A DNA stretch of 64,000 nt from the NCBI GenBank assembly GCA_900538555.1, contig UPYI01000001.1, positions 248,001-312,000 of the forward strand. Reading direction: 5' to 3'. A model generated the notes under the pieces. The model was not told where the DNA came from. It searched no databases and saw only the letters and a program-made list of their open reading frames with translations. Position numbers and translations under genes: made by a program. The stretch comes from an uncultured Porphyromonadaceae bacterium (GTDB taxonomy: Bacteria; Bacteroidota; Bacteroidia; Bacteroidales; Barnesiellaceae). Every line of letters begins with the position of its first letter. Within the stretch, counting starts at the first letter, position 1. Below are positions 23,878-33,676 of the stretch, piece after piece.

Positions 23878-24984
23878 CTATATTTCTACGCCCAGCCTGC
23901 GAGAATAGACCTCCCGTATCTGACCGGCGATATGATCCCAATCGTATTTTCCCAAATCGTAGCAGACCGTGCGGTCTCCGCTACGGGAAAGTTTCGCCAG
24001 CAACCTATCGCCCAATGCGGAAGGATCGGCTATGTCGAAATAACAATCCGCCGGCAAACCGACCGCCTTGTTTGCCGGAATATTGCTGACCAATACATCG
24101 GCATCGTAGCTCATAGCTTCCAACAGGGTTATCGGCAAACCTTCGTGCGACGAGGGTAGCACGAACAGTGCGGTATTCGAATAGAGTTCATAGAGTTTTT
24201 CGCCTTTTACCATTCCGGCAAGGACAACGTTCCGTTCATGCGCCAACTGTTTCAACGCCGACGAATAGGCGGATTCGTGATCGGCATCGCCGGCTATCAC
24301 CAGTTTGAAACCGGTATCGGGCAATGAGGCAAAGGCTTCGATCAATTTGTCGAACCTCTTTTCGGGGACAAAACGTCCTACCGCCAGAACGTATTTCTTC
24401 GGCTCCACCCCCAACGAGGAAAGATAAGCCGATGCCGGAATACGGGGGCGCACGGTAACGCCGTTATATATCAGATGCACATTTTCGGTGCGATTGTATT
24501 TCTGTTTCAATATATCGGAAATAACGGTCGATATGGAGATAATATCGTCCGCCCAACGGGCAGCGAAACGTTCGCCCATCCGCAAAATGAATTTGGCGAA
24601 ACGCCCCCATTTCTCCCGGTCGTAATCGGGTCCGTGATGTGTCACGACGACTTTCAATCCCAGCATCTTGGCTACGGGTACGGTTATCGCCGGACCGATA
24701 GCATGTATATGCACTATGTCGGCTTTTACCTTTCGGGCATAACAAATACCGAAGAAGGTATGCAACGCGGCTTCCAAGCCGACGACTTTCGGAGAAACGA
24801 TGTCTTTGAACGTTACGCCCTTGTAGGTTTTCATCGGCGGATCTTCCTTGACGAAGCCCTTGCGGCGAACGACAGTCACATCGCATCCCTGCGCGACAAT
24901 GCGCGGAAAGAGTTCTTCGCAATGGGTCTCTACTCCACCCTGTATATTGGGGAATCCTCTCAATCCGACGACAACGATTTTCAT
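23878..24984 (-). CDS. Glycosyltransferase family 4
   Basis: A 368-residue GT4 (GT-B fold) enzyme that moves a sugar from a nucleotide donor to a surface glycan. The N-terminal acceptor half begins MKIVVVGLRGFPNIQGGVETHCEEL. The donor half includes VLAVGRFVPEKRFDKLIEAF and the E-x7-E motif in SSHEGLPITLLEAMSYD. It overlaps the upstream radical SAM gene by four bases (ATGA), indicating translational coupling. Last gene of a three-gene operon. Donor and acceptor unknown. Confidence 0.92.
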   Translation of the reverse strand: MKIVVVGLRGFPNIQGGVETHCEELFPRIVAQGCDVTVVRRKGFVKEDPPMKTYKGVTFKDIVSPKVVGLEAALHTFFGICYARKVKADIVHIHAIGPAITVPVAKMLGLKVVVTHHGPDYDREKWGRFAKFILRMGERFAARWADDIISISTVISDILKQKYNRTENVHLIYNGVTVRPRIPASAYLSSLGVEPKKYVLAVGRFVPEKRFDKLIEAFASLPDTGFKLVIAGDADHESAYSSALKQLAHERNVVLAGMVKGEKLYELYSNTALFVLPSSHEGLPITLLEAMSYDADVLVSNIPANKAVGLPADCYFDIADPSALGDRLLAKLSRSGDRTVCYDLGKYDWDHIAGQIREVYSRRLGVEI

Positions 24985-26060
24985 TTCCGATCTTCTCTTA
25001 GGTCGCCCTGCAAAGGCGATTGTCCGACATCATACCATTTCCGATCCAAACAGAGCGGACGCCCCAACATGGTGTTGGCTTTGTTTTTCAAGACCCAACC
25101 CAGCGGATGGCGGATATATTTTTTCATGACAGGCGAAGCCGTTCCCACCATCCAGCAGTTTTTGGGACACGTACGTACTTGTTCACGCACCCGCCGGGCT
25201 TGTTCGCTTTCCCATATCTCCTTGAAATTTTTCGCCGTCAGGATATTCCCCATGCTCTCCTTCCAATAGCGTTCTTCCAATCCGTTGCACGGATACACCT
25301 CGCCATACGGATCGACAAAGAAATTCACCAGCCCGGCTTCGCAGGGAAGCATGCGGCGATTGCCTTCGATATAATTTATCAGCCCGTTATTGAAGAATGC
25401 ACGGAACCACGATTTAGGCGAGTTTTCTTTTAACTGTAAAGCGATCAGCTTCTCGAAATTCGAAATCACCTCGTCCTTGTTGGTGATCTGGTTGTCGTAT
25501 TTGTGGAAATAATAGGAGTTGTGGAATGCCGCTGTGGCAAACTCCAAACCCAATTGCTTTGCCAGATGATAGAGCGACAGCATATCGTTGGAGTTGTTGT
25601 TCGACACCGTGATTCCGAATCCGATATCCTTCACCCCCATATCGCGCAAGGTGAGCAGGGTGCGCAATCCTTTGTCGAACCCCCCGTCACGGCCACGCAA
25701 TTCATCGTTTTTCCGCGACAATCCCTCGATACTGATACGGATTCCGATATTGGGAAATTTTTCCGCCAGACGGATCACCCGATCGTCGAACCACCCCGAT
25801 GTGGAGATCACCACGCGCGGCGACTTGGAGAAAAGCACTTCGACTATCTCGTCCAGATCTTCACGAATGAAAGGTTCTCCGCCCGTGATATTCACAAATT
25901 TCACTTTGGGCAATATCTCCAAATCCTTGGGTTGTATCTCTTTACTTTTTTCCGTCGGGTTCTGCCAAATATCGCACATTTTACAACGCATCGGACAACG
26001 ATAGGTGGTAATAATGCACATATCGGTAGGTGACGGAATCGTATATTTTTCGTTCTGCAT
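24981..26060 (-). CDS. Radical SAM protein between two glycosyltransferases
   Basis: A 359-residue radical SAM protein. The cluster motif CPMRCKMC (Cys22, Cys26, Cys29) follows MCIITTYR. GGEPFIREDL is the SAM-binding GGE segment. The C-terminal region has CEAG, VYPCNG and TCPKNCW, a SPASM-like set of cysteines likely holding an extra iron-sulfur cluster. It is separated from the upstream glycosyltransferase by 3 bp and overlaps the downstream one by 4 bp, so the three work together. SPASM proteins often modify peptides, but some act on sugars or alcohols; the substrate is unknown. Confidence 0.88.
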   Translation of the reverse strand: MQNEKYTIPSPTDMCIITTYRCPMRCKMCDIWQNPTEKSKEIQPKDLEILPKVKFVNITGGEPFIREDLDEIVEVLFSKSPRVVISTSGWFDDRVIRLAEKFPNIGIRISIEGLSRKNDELRGRDGGFDKGLRTLLTLRDMGVKDIGFGITVSNNNSNDMLSLYHLAKQLGLEFATAAFHNSYYFHKYDNQITNKDEVISNFEKLIALQLKENSPKSWFRAFFNNGLINYIEGNRRMLPCEAGLVNFFVDPYGEVYPCNGLEERYWKESMGNILTAKNFKEIWESEQARRVREQVRTCPKNCWMVGTASPVMKKYIRHPLGWVLKNKANTMLGRPLCLDRKWYDVGQSPLQGDLREDRK

Positions 26061-26063
26061 ACT

Positions 26064-27236
26064 CTATCTGTAAAGTTTTATTATTTCGTCGTAATATGTT
26101 TCCGCAGAGAAACGACGAATCGCCTGCGTACTGATATTATCGTAATCGAACGAGGCATTATACATCGTTTCGATCTTCGTTTTCAATTCTTCCTTATTTC
26201 CCGGTTCGAACAGCATTCCGTTTGTCGGAGCATCGATCAGTTCGGGTATTCCGCCGATATTCGCTCCCAGAACCGGAGTTCCCAAGCAATGGGTTTCTAT
26301 AACGGAGAACGGGTTGTTTTCGTACCATTCCGAAGGAACAACGACAAAACGTGCCCGACTGACAATCGGTTTCAGCTCGTTCCATTCCTTAAAGCCGAGA
26401 AAACGGATATGACCGCAGGTATCGGGCAACGAATCTTTCAACGGTCCGGTACCGACTATAAACAACTGGTACGGCAATTCTTTCGCCGCATCGAGCAGGG
26501 TTTGCACGCCTTTCTCACCCGACAAACGACCTACGTAACAATAATAATCGGATTTCGTTTCGGATTTACCGGAGAAGTCGCGATTCATAAAGTTGGGAAT
26601 CACTTTCACCTGCGCCTCCGGAAACCCGCCCCGCACCATGATCTGTTTCATAAACGAACTGGGAGCGACAAAGTAATCGGTGTTGTTTATCAGTCGTTCG
26701 CGATTCCAATAGACCGACTCCATAAAGGCAAGCAGACTGGCTGGCAGACTGCCTTTCATACACCGGTTTCGCAACGCAGGAAACGCGCCCCGTTGCAAAC
26801 ATTCCTCACAAGGTTTGCCCGATTTCAGACAGATATAGTTGGGACATACCAGTTTGTAGTCGTGCAATGTCCATACGACCTTGACTCCTTTCTGATGCGC
26901 CAGTTCGCCAATAACCGGAGATAATTGCGAATGAATATTGTTGAGGTGAAGCACGTCGGGCTTAAAGCGGTCTACCAATTTCAAGAACCGGGACCTGACC
27001 TCACCCGCACCGAATATACGTCCGGCGGCTTTCAATTTCGACGAAATACCGCCCGCCTGAAAATCCACATTCGACGGGAAAAACTCCGACCATTCCGACG
27101 GAAAATTCTGCGGATGCTGCATACTGAAAAATGCCACTTGATGGCCTTTCGCCTTCAACAACTGTTCCAGCGCGATCGACGCAATGCAATCCCCTCCCCG
27201 ATTGTAGTAAAATTTATTGGCTATAAGTATATTCAT
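26064..27236 (-). CDS. Glycosyltransferase family 4
   Basis: A 390-residue GT4 enzyme. The start MNILIANKFYYNRGGDCIASIALEQLLKAKGH is the N-terminal Rossmann half, with VVWTLHDYKLVCPNYICLKSGKPCEECL carrying a cysteine group often seen in this branch. The donor half includes YCYVGRLSGEKGVQTLLDAA and VVPSEWYENNPFSVIETHCLGTPVLG with the E-x7-E glutamates. First gene of the operon with the radical SAM gene. Probably in capsule, O-antigen or glycoprotein synthesis; no polymerase or flippase is adjacent. Confidence 0.9.
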   Translation of the reverse strand: MNILIANKFYYNRGGDCIASIALEQLLKAKGHQVAFFSMQHPQNFPSEWSEFFPSNVDFQAGGISSKLKAAGRIFGAGEVRSRFLKLVDRFKPDVLHLNNIHSQLSPVIGELAHQKGVKVVWTLHDYKLVCPNYICLKSGKPCEECLQRGAFPALRNRCMKGSLPASLLAFMESVYWNRERLINNTDYFVAPSSFMKQIMVRGGFPEAQVKVIPNFMNRDFSGKSETKSDYYCYVGRLSGEKGVQTLLDAAKELPYQLFIVGTGPLKDSLPDTCGHIRFLGFKEWNELKPIVSRARFVVVPSEWYENNPFSVIETHCLGTPVLGANIGGIPELIDAPTNGMLFEPGNKEELKTKIETMYNASFDYDNISTQAIRRFSAETYYDEIIKLYR

Positions 27237-27536
27237 GCTATCGTTCTCAGGTTACAATACAGTGATGAAAGTCCTTTTCTCCCATCGCACTCCGGCAAGT
27301 TCTTAACCGTTGAAGATCTTACCGAAAGGGGCAAGCCTATCCGCCCCGTAATTCGTACGACCGCGCACTTATCTTTACAGAAGACAAGCGGCATTTTAAA
27401 ACCAGACTCTATATTCGGCTCACATTATCTTATGCAAAGATAAGATAAAGCCGATATACAAACAAGTTTATAACATCTAAATTTCCCCCGTAGGCAACGT
27501 ATCGGTCCGAAGCCGAAAATCCTCGTATTTTTCGAG
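27237..27536. other. Intergenic region with a decayed promoter-hairpin repeat
   Basis: This 300-bp stretch separates the divergent glycosyltransferase and PspC genes. At about 27365-27455 it holds a degenerate plus-strand copy of the promoter-hairpin family: TTATCTTTAC followed by AGAAGACAAGCGGCAT. The second inverted repeat is missing, and TTATCTT-N5-AAGATAA follows near 27428. No gene is seen. Confidence 0.6.
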
Positions 27537-27567
27537 TTGCAAATAATTACTTTTTTATGTACTTTTG
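27537..27567 (+). promoter_or_regulatory. Promoter of pspC-uvrB operon
   Basis: TTG (27537-27539), 20 nt, TACTTTTG (27560-27567): a textbook Bacteroidetes promoter 48 bp before the PspC gene. Confidence 0.75.
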
Positions 27568-27614
27568 CCGGATCATGGGTATTTTTTTAAAGATCGACTA
27601 AAAACAAATTCACA

Positions 27615-27809
27615 ATGACATATACGAAAAAATTAACCCGCTCGATTACAGATCGTAAAATCGGTGGTGTGTGCGGTGGTCTCGGTGTTTATTTTGGAAT
27701 CGACCCGACCGTTCTACGGGTTATCGCTATCCTCCTCTGCTTTATTACCGCAGTGGTTCCCATGACAATCGCCTATCTGATCTTGTGCCTCGTCATTCCG
27801 GAAGAATAA
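27615..27809 (+). CDS. PspC-domain small membrane protein
   Basis: A 64-residue PspC-type protein. LTRSITDRKIGGVCGGLGVYFGIDPTVLRVIAIL is the PspC signature, followed by a hydrophobic segment (about 36-60) ending IPEE. In enterobacteria PspC is part of the phage-shock envelope stress system; stand-alone short PspC proteins are common in Bacteroidetes with unproven roles. It lies 19 bp before uvrB, so the two are likely co-transcribed. Confidence 0.9.
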   Translation: MTYTKKLTRSITDRKIGGVCGGLGVYFGIDPTVLRVIAILLCFITAVVPMTIAYLILCLVIPEE

Positions 27810-27828
27810 TTTTCCCCGAAAGCAAGTT

Positions 27829-29856
27829 ATGGATTTCAAAATCGTTTCGCCTTATAAACCTACCGGCGACCAACCGGAAGCCATCGAGGAACTGAGCCGC
27901 GGCATAGCCGACGGAGTTCCCTACCAGACCTTGTTAGGAGTAACCGGATCGGGAAAAACCTTTACGATGGCGAACGTGATCGAAAAGGTTCAGCGCCCCA
28001 CCCTGATTTTGAGCCACAACAAAACGCTCGCCGCGCAATTATACGGCGAATTCAAAAACTTCTTCCCCGACAACGCGGTGGAATATTTCGTATCGTATTA
28101 CGATTATTATCAACCGGAGGCATACATTCCCAGCACGGATACCTATATCGAAAAAGACCTCGCGATCAACGAAGAGATCGACCGGTTGCGGTTATCTACC
28201 ACCTCCTCGCTCCTGTCGGGACGTAAAGATGTTATTGTCGTATCGTCGGTGTCGTGCCTCTACGGTATCGGCAACCCCGAAGATTTCCACAGCAATGTGA
28301 TCGAAGTGTCGGTAGGCAGCAATATCGGGCGAAACGCATTTCTACGACGGCTGGTAGATGCTCTTTACAGCCGGAACGAAATAGAACTGAACCGGGGAAA
28401 TTTCCGGGTAAAAGGCGATACGGTAGATATTTATCTGGCATACGACGAGAAAATCATCCGCGTCATCTTCTGGGGGGAAGAGATCGAAAGTATCGAGACT
28501 GTCGATCCGGCTACGGGATACAGCATTTCGACATTCGACTCTTACAATATTTTCCCTGCCAATATCTTCGTCACCACGAAAGAGCGGATAGACCGGGCTA
28601 TCGGCGAAATCGAAATCGACCTGGGCAAACAGGTGGAGTTTTTCAAATCTATCGGCAAGAACCTTGAAGCCAAACGGCTCTATGAACGGGTAACCTACGA
28701 CGTGGAGATGATCCGCGAAGTGGGACACTGTTCCGGTATCGAAAACTACTCGCGTTATTTCGACGGTCGCAATGCCGGCACACGGCCGTTCTGCCTGCTC
28801 GATTATTTCCCGAACGATTTTCTGACGATTATCGACGAAAGCCACGTTACCATACCGCAGATCCGCGCCATGTTCGGCGGGGACAGTTCGCGCAAAATGA
28901 ATCTGGTGGAATACGGATTCCGGCTTCCCGCCGCGATCGACAACCGTCCGCTAAAATTCGACGAGTTCGAATCGCTGGCCAAACAGGTCATTTACGTCAG
29001 CGCGACACCTGCCGATTACGAATTGGAGAAAAGCGAGGGCGTCGTGGTCGAACAGGTAATCCGCCCGACCGGATTGTTAGATCCGGTGATCGAAGTACGA
29101 CCCAGCCTGAACCAGATAGACGACCTGCTGGAAGAGATACAGTTGCGTATCGAACGCGACGAACGGGTGTTGGTGACAACCTTGACCAAACGCATGGCAG
29201 AGGAGCTGAATGCTTATCTGCTGAAATTAGATATTCGCTGCAACTATATCCATTCGGATGTCGATACGCTCGACCGCATACAGATATTGGCAGACCTGCG
29301 TGCCGGCGTGTACGATGTACTGATCGGCGTAAACCTGCTGCGTGAAGGATTAGACCTGCCGGAGGTTTCGCTCGTAGCGATTCTGGATGCCGACAAAGAG
29401 GGATTCCTCCGTTCGCACCGCTCCCTGACACAGACCGTAGGCCGTGCCGCCCGAAACCTGAACGGGCGTGTAATCATGTATGCAGACAAAATCACGGAGA
29501 GCATGCAGCAAACGATCGACGAGACCAACCGCCGGCGCGAAAAACAATTGGCTTACAACGAAGCGAACCACATCACTCCGCAAGCGATTAAAAAAGCACA
29601 GACCTCCATCCTCGCCCAAGAGAAAAACGGGACGGCTCCCGATCCGCATATTCCGTACAGTCAGGAATATTCGCACACGGCGAACATTGCAGCCGATCCG
29701 GTTGTAAAATATATGAACAAAGAGCAGCTCGAAAAAAGCATCGAACGTACGCGCAAAGCCATGGCGGATGCCGCCAAGCGCATGGAGTTCATCGAAGCCG
29801 CCCAGTTGCGCGACGAACTGCTGAAATTGGAAGAACTGGTTCAGAAAAACCGATAA
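27829..29856 (+). CDS. uvrB: Excinuclease ABC subunit B
   Basis: A 675-residue helicase-like subunit that verifies damage and loads UvrC in nucleotide excision repair. GVTGSGKT (37-44) is Walker A. The damage-probing beta-hairpin YYDYYQPEAYIPSTDTYIEKD lies near 92-112. IIDESH is motif II. TVGRAARNLNGRVIMYAD is helicase motif VI. A C-terminal UVR motif (about 628-670) binds UvrA and UvrC. Full length. Second gene after pspC, followed by fhs after 29 bp. Confidence 0.98.
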   Translation: MDFKIVSPYKPTGDQPEAIEELSRGIADGVPYQTLLGVTGSGKTFTMANVIEKVQRPTLILSHNKTLAAQLYGEFKNFFPDNAVEYFVSYYDYYQPEAYIPSTDTYIEKDLAINEEIDRLRLSTTSSLLSGRKDVIVVSSVSCLYGIGNPEDFHSNVIEVSVGSNIGRNAFLRRLVDALYSRNEIELNRGNFRVKGDTVDIYLAYDEKIIRVIFWGEEIESIETVDPATGYSISTFDSYNIFPANIFVTTKERIDRAIGEIEIDLGKQVEFFKSIGKNLEAKRLYERVTYDVEMIREVGHCSGIENYSRYFDGRNAGTRPFCLLDYFPNDFLTIIDESHVTIPQIRAMFGGDSSRKMNLVEYGFRLPAAIDNRPLKFDEFESLAKQVIYVSATPADYELEKSEGVVVEQVIRPTGLLDPVIEVRPSLNQIDDLLEEIQLRIERDERVLVTTLTKRMAEELNAYLLKLDIRCNYIHSDVDTLDRIQILADLRAGVYDVLIGVNLLREGLDLPEVSLVAILDADKEGFLRSHRSLTQTVGRAARNLNGRVIMYADKITESMQQTIDETNRRREKQLAYNEANHITPQAIKKAQTSILAQEKNGTAPDPHIPYSQEYSHTANIAADPVVKYMNKEQLEKSIERTRKAMADAAKRMEFIEAAQLRDELLKLEELVQKNR

Positions 29857-29885
29857 TACATATAGCTATTTAATATATCCGTACA

Positions 29886-31553
29886 ATGAAATCCGATATT
29901 GAAATCGCCCACGAAACAGAGTTGAAGAATATCCGCGAAATCGCCGCGTCGATCGGCATAGACGAAGACGACGTATATAATTATGGAAAGTATATCGCCA
30001 AAGTGCCCATGAGCCTCATCGACGAGGAACGTGTAAAACGCCACCATCTGATTTTAGTAACCGCCATTACCGCCACCAAAGCGGGCGTAGGAAAAACGAC
30101 CGTCAGCATCGGATTAGGATTGGGTCTGAACTACATCGGCAAAAATGCGGTAATCGCTTTGCGCGAGCCGTCGTTAGGTCCTTGCTTCGGCATGAAAGGC
30201 GGTGCTACCGGCGGAGGCTACGCACAGGTATTGCCGTCGGATAATATCAACCTGCATTTCACCGGAGACTTCCACGCCATAACGGCAGCCAATAATCTGA
30301 TTGCCGCCCTGCTCGACAATTACATTTTCCAGAACCGTGCCGAAAATTGCGGATTGAAAAAGATTTTATGGCGGCGGGTATTGGATATCAACGACCGCGG
30401 ACTGCGGCATATCATCACCGGATTGGGCGGATTGAGCAACGGCATCCCTACCGAAACGGGATTCGACATCACTCCCGCCTCGGAAATTATGGCGATCCTC
30501 TGCCTGTCGCGCGACTTGCAGGATCTGGAAGAGCGCATCGGACGTATCGTCCTCGCCATACGCCACGACAATACGCCGTTTACCGTTCAGGACTTAGGCG
30601 TAACAGGGGCTATCGTCGCTTTGCTGAAAGACGCTATTCACCCGAATCTGGTACAGACCACCGAACATACACCCGTATTCGTCCACGGCGGTCCGTTTGC
30701 CAATATAGCCCACGGCTGCAATTCGATCATCGCATCGAAAATGGCATTGACCTACGGCGATTATGTCGTGACGGAAGCCGGATTCGGAGCGGATCTGGGA
30801 GCGGAAAAATTCCTGAACATCAAATGCCGGGCAAGCGGATTGAAACCGGATCTATCGGTATTGGTCGCCTCTACGCAAGCCCTGAAAATGCACGGCGGCG
30901 TGGCATTGGACGAGATCAAACAACCGAACATCGAAGGTCTTCGAAAAGGATTCGCCAATTTGGACAAACACATCGCCAACCTGCAATCGTTCGGGCAGAC
31001 CGTATTGGTTTGCTTCAACCGTTTCGCAACCGATACCGACGAGGAGATGGAGGCAGTCATGGAACATTGCCGTACGCTCGGCGTGCGTTGCGTCATCAAC
31101 AACGCATACATGGAGGGAGGAAAAGGCGCAGCAGAATTGGCTCAGGCTGCCGTCGAACTGATCGAAAACACCCCCTCCCAACCGATACGCTTCACTTACG
31201 CCGACGAAGATTCGCCACGTACCAAAATCATAAAGGTTGCCCGGAGCATTTACGGAGCAGGAGAGGTAACATTCAGCAGTGCCGCCGAAAAGAAACTGAA
31301 ACAGATCTCGGAATGGAATTACGACCGGTTGCCGGTTTGTATCGCCAAGACACAGTATTCTTTCTCGGGCAATCCGAAACAATACGGAGCAGTAAAAGAC
31401 TTCGAACTGAAAATAAGCGATATAGAGATCAACGCCGGTGCCGGATTCATCGTGGCATTAGTCGGTGAGATGATGCGTATGCCCGGACTTCCGAAAGTGC
31501 CGCAGGCAAACCATATCCGAATCGTCGATGGCGAAATAGAGGGTCTGAACTAA
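29886..31553 (+). CDS. fhs: Formate--tetrahydrofolate ligase
   Basis: A 555-residue enzyme joining formate to tetrahydrofolate with ATP to give 10-formyl-THF for purines and one-carbon supply. The nucleotide loop reads TKAGVGKTT, the Bacteroidales version of the TPAGEGKTT loop. EPSLGPCFGMKGGATGGGYAQVLP and NLHFTGDFHAI follow as conserved active-site segments. Full length. It is within a plus-strand run: uvrB ends 29 bp before and ygiQ begins 23 bp after. Confidence 0.97.
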   Translation: MKSDIEIAHETELKNIREIAASIGIDEDDVYNYGKYIAKVPMSLIDEERVKRHHLILVTAITATKAGVGKTTVSIGLGLGLNYIGKNAVIALREPSLGPCFGMKGGATGGGYAQVLPSDNINLHFTGDFHAITAANNLIAALLDNYIFQNRAENCGLKKILWRRVLDINDRGLRHIITGLGGLSNGIPTETGFDITPASEIMAILCLSRDLQDLEERIGRIVLAIRHDNTPFTVQDLGVTGAIVALLKDAIHPNLVQTTEHTPVFVHGGPFANIAHGCNSIIASKMALTYGDYVVTEAGFGADLGAEKFLNIKCRASGLKPDLSVLVASTQALKMHGGVALDEIKQPNIEGLRKGFANLDKHIANLQSFGQTVLVCFNRFATDTDEEMEAVMEHCRTLGVRCVINNAYMEGGKGAAELAQAAVELIENTPSQPIRFTYADEDSPRTKIIKVARSIYGAGEVTFSSAAEKKLKQISEWNYDRLPVCIAKTQYSFSGNPKQYGAVKDFELKISDIEINAGAGFIVALVGEMMRMPGLPKVPQANHIRIVDGEIEGLN

Positions 31554-31576
31554 TTCACTGCAAAAGAAAGGAATAT

Positions 31577-33574
31577 ATGGGCAAGACATACCGGTTACAA
31601 GACTGGCTGCCGACTACGCAGAAAGAGATCGAGCTAAGGGGATGGGACTACATCGACGTAATCCTGTTTTCGGGCGATGCGTATGTGGATCATCCGTCGT
31701 TCGGTGCTGCCGTTATCGGTCGTACACTCGAAGCCGCCGGGCTCCGGGTGGCGCTCGTTCCCCAGCCTAACTGGCGGGATGACCTGCGCGACTTCAAGAA
31801 ATTAGGCGCACCCCGTCTGTTCTTCGGCATCTCGCCCGGTGCCATGGATTCCATGGTAAACCACTATACCGCCAACAAACGGTTGCGCAGCGACGATGCG
31901 TACACACCCGACGGCAGACACGGCATGCGTCCCGACTACCCGAGTATCGTGTACAGCAAGATTCTCCGGTCGCTCTATCCCGATACCCCGATCTTGTTAG
32001 GAGGCATAGAGGCTTCGCTCCGCCGATTGTCGCACTACGACTACTGGCAGGACAAACTGCTGCCCAGCATACTGACCGAATGCCCCGCCGACCTGTTGAT
32101 CTACGGCATGGGGGAAAAACCGATCATCGAGATTGCCCGACGGCTTCGGAATGGCGAACCGATCGGAAATATCACCGACATTCCGCAAACGGTCGTACTC
32201 CGTCCGTTACAGGAGCTCCCCACCGTCACCGAAAACGAAACGGACATCGTCCTGCACTCTTTCAGCGATTGCCTTGCCAACAAAAAAGCACAGGCGGAAA
32301 ACTTCCGTCATATCGAAGAGGAATCGAACAAGATACATGCCAAACGCCTGTGGCAGGCGACCGGCAACCGTGCCGTTATGGTGAATCCGCCCTATCCGCC
32401 CATGAGCGAAAGCGAAATAGACGCATCGTTCGACCTGCCCTACACCCGTATGCCGCATCCCAAATACCGGGGCAAAACCATTCCGGCTTACGAAATGATC
32501 AAATTTTCGGTGAACCTGCACCGGGGATGTTTCGGGGGCTGTGCCTTCTGCACCATATCGGCTCATCAAGGTAAGTTCATCGCTTCACGTTCCAAAAAGT
32601 CCATATTGAAAGAGGTAAAAGCCTTGACCGAAATGGAGGGATTCAAAGGATACCTGAGCGACCTGGGCGGTCCGTCAGCCAATATGTACCGGATGCACGG
32701 AGCCAAACGGGAAGCCTGCGAAGTATGCAAACGTCCTTCGTGCCTGCATCCGGCGGTCTGCCCGAACCTGCAAACCGACCACCAGCCGTTATTAGACATC
32801 TATCACGCGGTAGACGCATTGCCCGGTATCAAGAAATCGTTTATCGGCAGCGGCGTACGATACGACCTGATCCTGCATCGGCACAAAGATGAAACCCTGA
32901 ACCGATGCTCGATGCAATATGCACACGAATTGATTGCCCGCCACGTGTCGGGAAGATTGAAAGTGGCTCCGGAACACACCTCCGACCGGGTGTTGAATCT
33001 GATGCGCAAACCTTCGTTCGGACAGTTCGGACAATTCAAACGGATTTTCGACCGGGTAAACGCAGAAGAGGGACTGAACCAGCAACTCATTCCCTACTTC
33101 ATTTCCAGCCATCCCGGCTGCACGGAAGAAGACATGGCAGAACTTGCCGCCATCACCAAAAGCCTGCATTTCCATTTGGAACAGGTTCAGGACTTCACGC
33201 CCACGCCCATGACGCTCGCCACCGAAATTTACTATACCGGGTATCATCCTTATACCGGCGAAAAAGTATATACCGCCCGCGATGCCCGGGAAAAATTGGG
33301 ACAACGCAAATATTTCTTCTGGTATCAGCCTGAACAGCAACACGACATACAACAATCGTTGCAACGGATGCACCGTCCCGATCTGCTGAACCGCCTGTAC
33401 GGACATGCCGCTTCCCCGAAAAACGTCCGGCAAAGCCAATCCGATCCGCGATCGAAAGGCAACGATAAAGAACGATACGGCACCGGCAGGTATTCGGACA
33501 ACCGACCCGCCAAGAGAAGCGGAGATACGACGGCGTTCCGTCCCGACAACCGTAGCCGGAAAAAGCGCAAATAA
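31577..33574 (+). CDS. ygiQ: YgiQ-family radical SAM protein
   Basis: A 665-residue member of the YgiQ family. An N-terminal domain (about 1-300: DVILFSGDAYVDHPSFG, ISPGAMDSMVNHYTA) resembles the cobalamin-binding fold of related proteins. The radical SAM core has the cluster motif CFGGCAFC (Cys318, Cys322, Cys325). A DUF3362-type C-terminal segment includes QDFTPTPMTLATEIYYTGYHPYTGE. The last 60 residues are basic and low-complexity. The reaction is unknown. A good purine-rich ribosome site (AAGAAAGGA) precedes the start, which is unusual for this genome. Confidence 0.93.
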   Translation: MGKTYRLQDWLPTTQKEIELRGWDYIDVILFSGDAYVDHPSFGAAVIGRTLEAAGLRVALVPQPNWRDDLRDFKKLGAPRLFFGISPGAMDSMVNHYTANKRLRSDDAYTPDGRHGMRPDYPSIVYSKILRSLYPDTPILLGGIEASLRRLSHYDYWQDKLLPSILTECPADLLIYGMGEKPIIEIARRLRNGEPIGNITDIPQTVVLRPLQELPTVTENETDIVLHSFSDCLANKKAQAENFRHIEEESNKIHAKRLWQATGNRAVMVNPPYPPMSESEIDASFDLPYTRMPHPKYRGKTIPAYEMIKFSVNLHRGCFGGCAFCTISAHQGKFIASRSKKSILKEVKALTEMEGFKGYLSDLGGPSANMYRMHGAKREACEVCKRPSCLHPAVCPNLQTDHQPLLDIYHAVDALPGIKKSFIGSGVRYDLILHRHKDETLNRCSMQYAHELIARHVSGRLKVAPEHTSDRVLNLMRKPSFGQFGQFKRIFDRVNAEEGLNQQLIPYFISSHPGCTEEDMAELAAITKSLHFHLEQVQDFTPTPMTLATEIYYTGYHPYTGEKVYTARDAREKLGQRKYFFWYQPEQQHDIQQSLQRMHRPDLLNRLYGHAASPKNVRQSQSDPRSKGNDKERYGTGRYSDNRPAKRSGDTTAFRPDNRSRKKRK

Positions 33575-33676
33575 CCCGTCAAGCGGAAAGGACAAGCCGT
33601 ATGACAAGTTTTATCAACCGATCGTACGGAAATACCGAAGATTATCACTAACTTTACCTACGGTAAAATTTCGATT

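Noticed and set aside
29886..31553. Abnormal nucleotide loop in Fhs (TKAGVGKTT instead of TPAGEGKTT)
   Set aside because: From memory this is the usual form in Bacteroidales Fhs, so it is not an anomaly.
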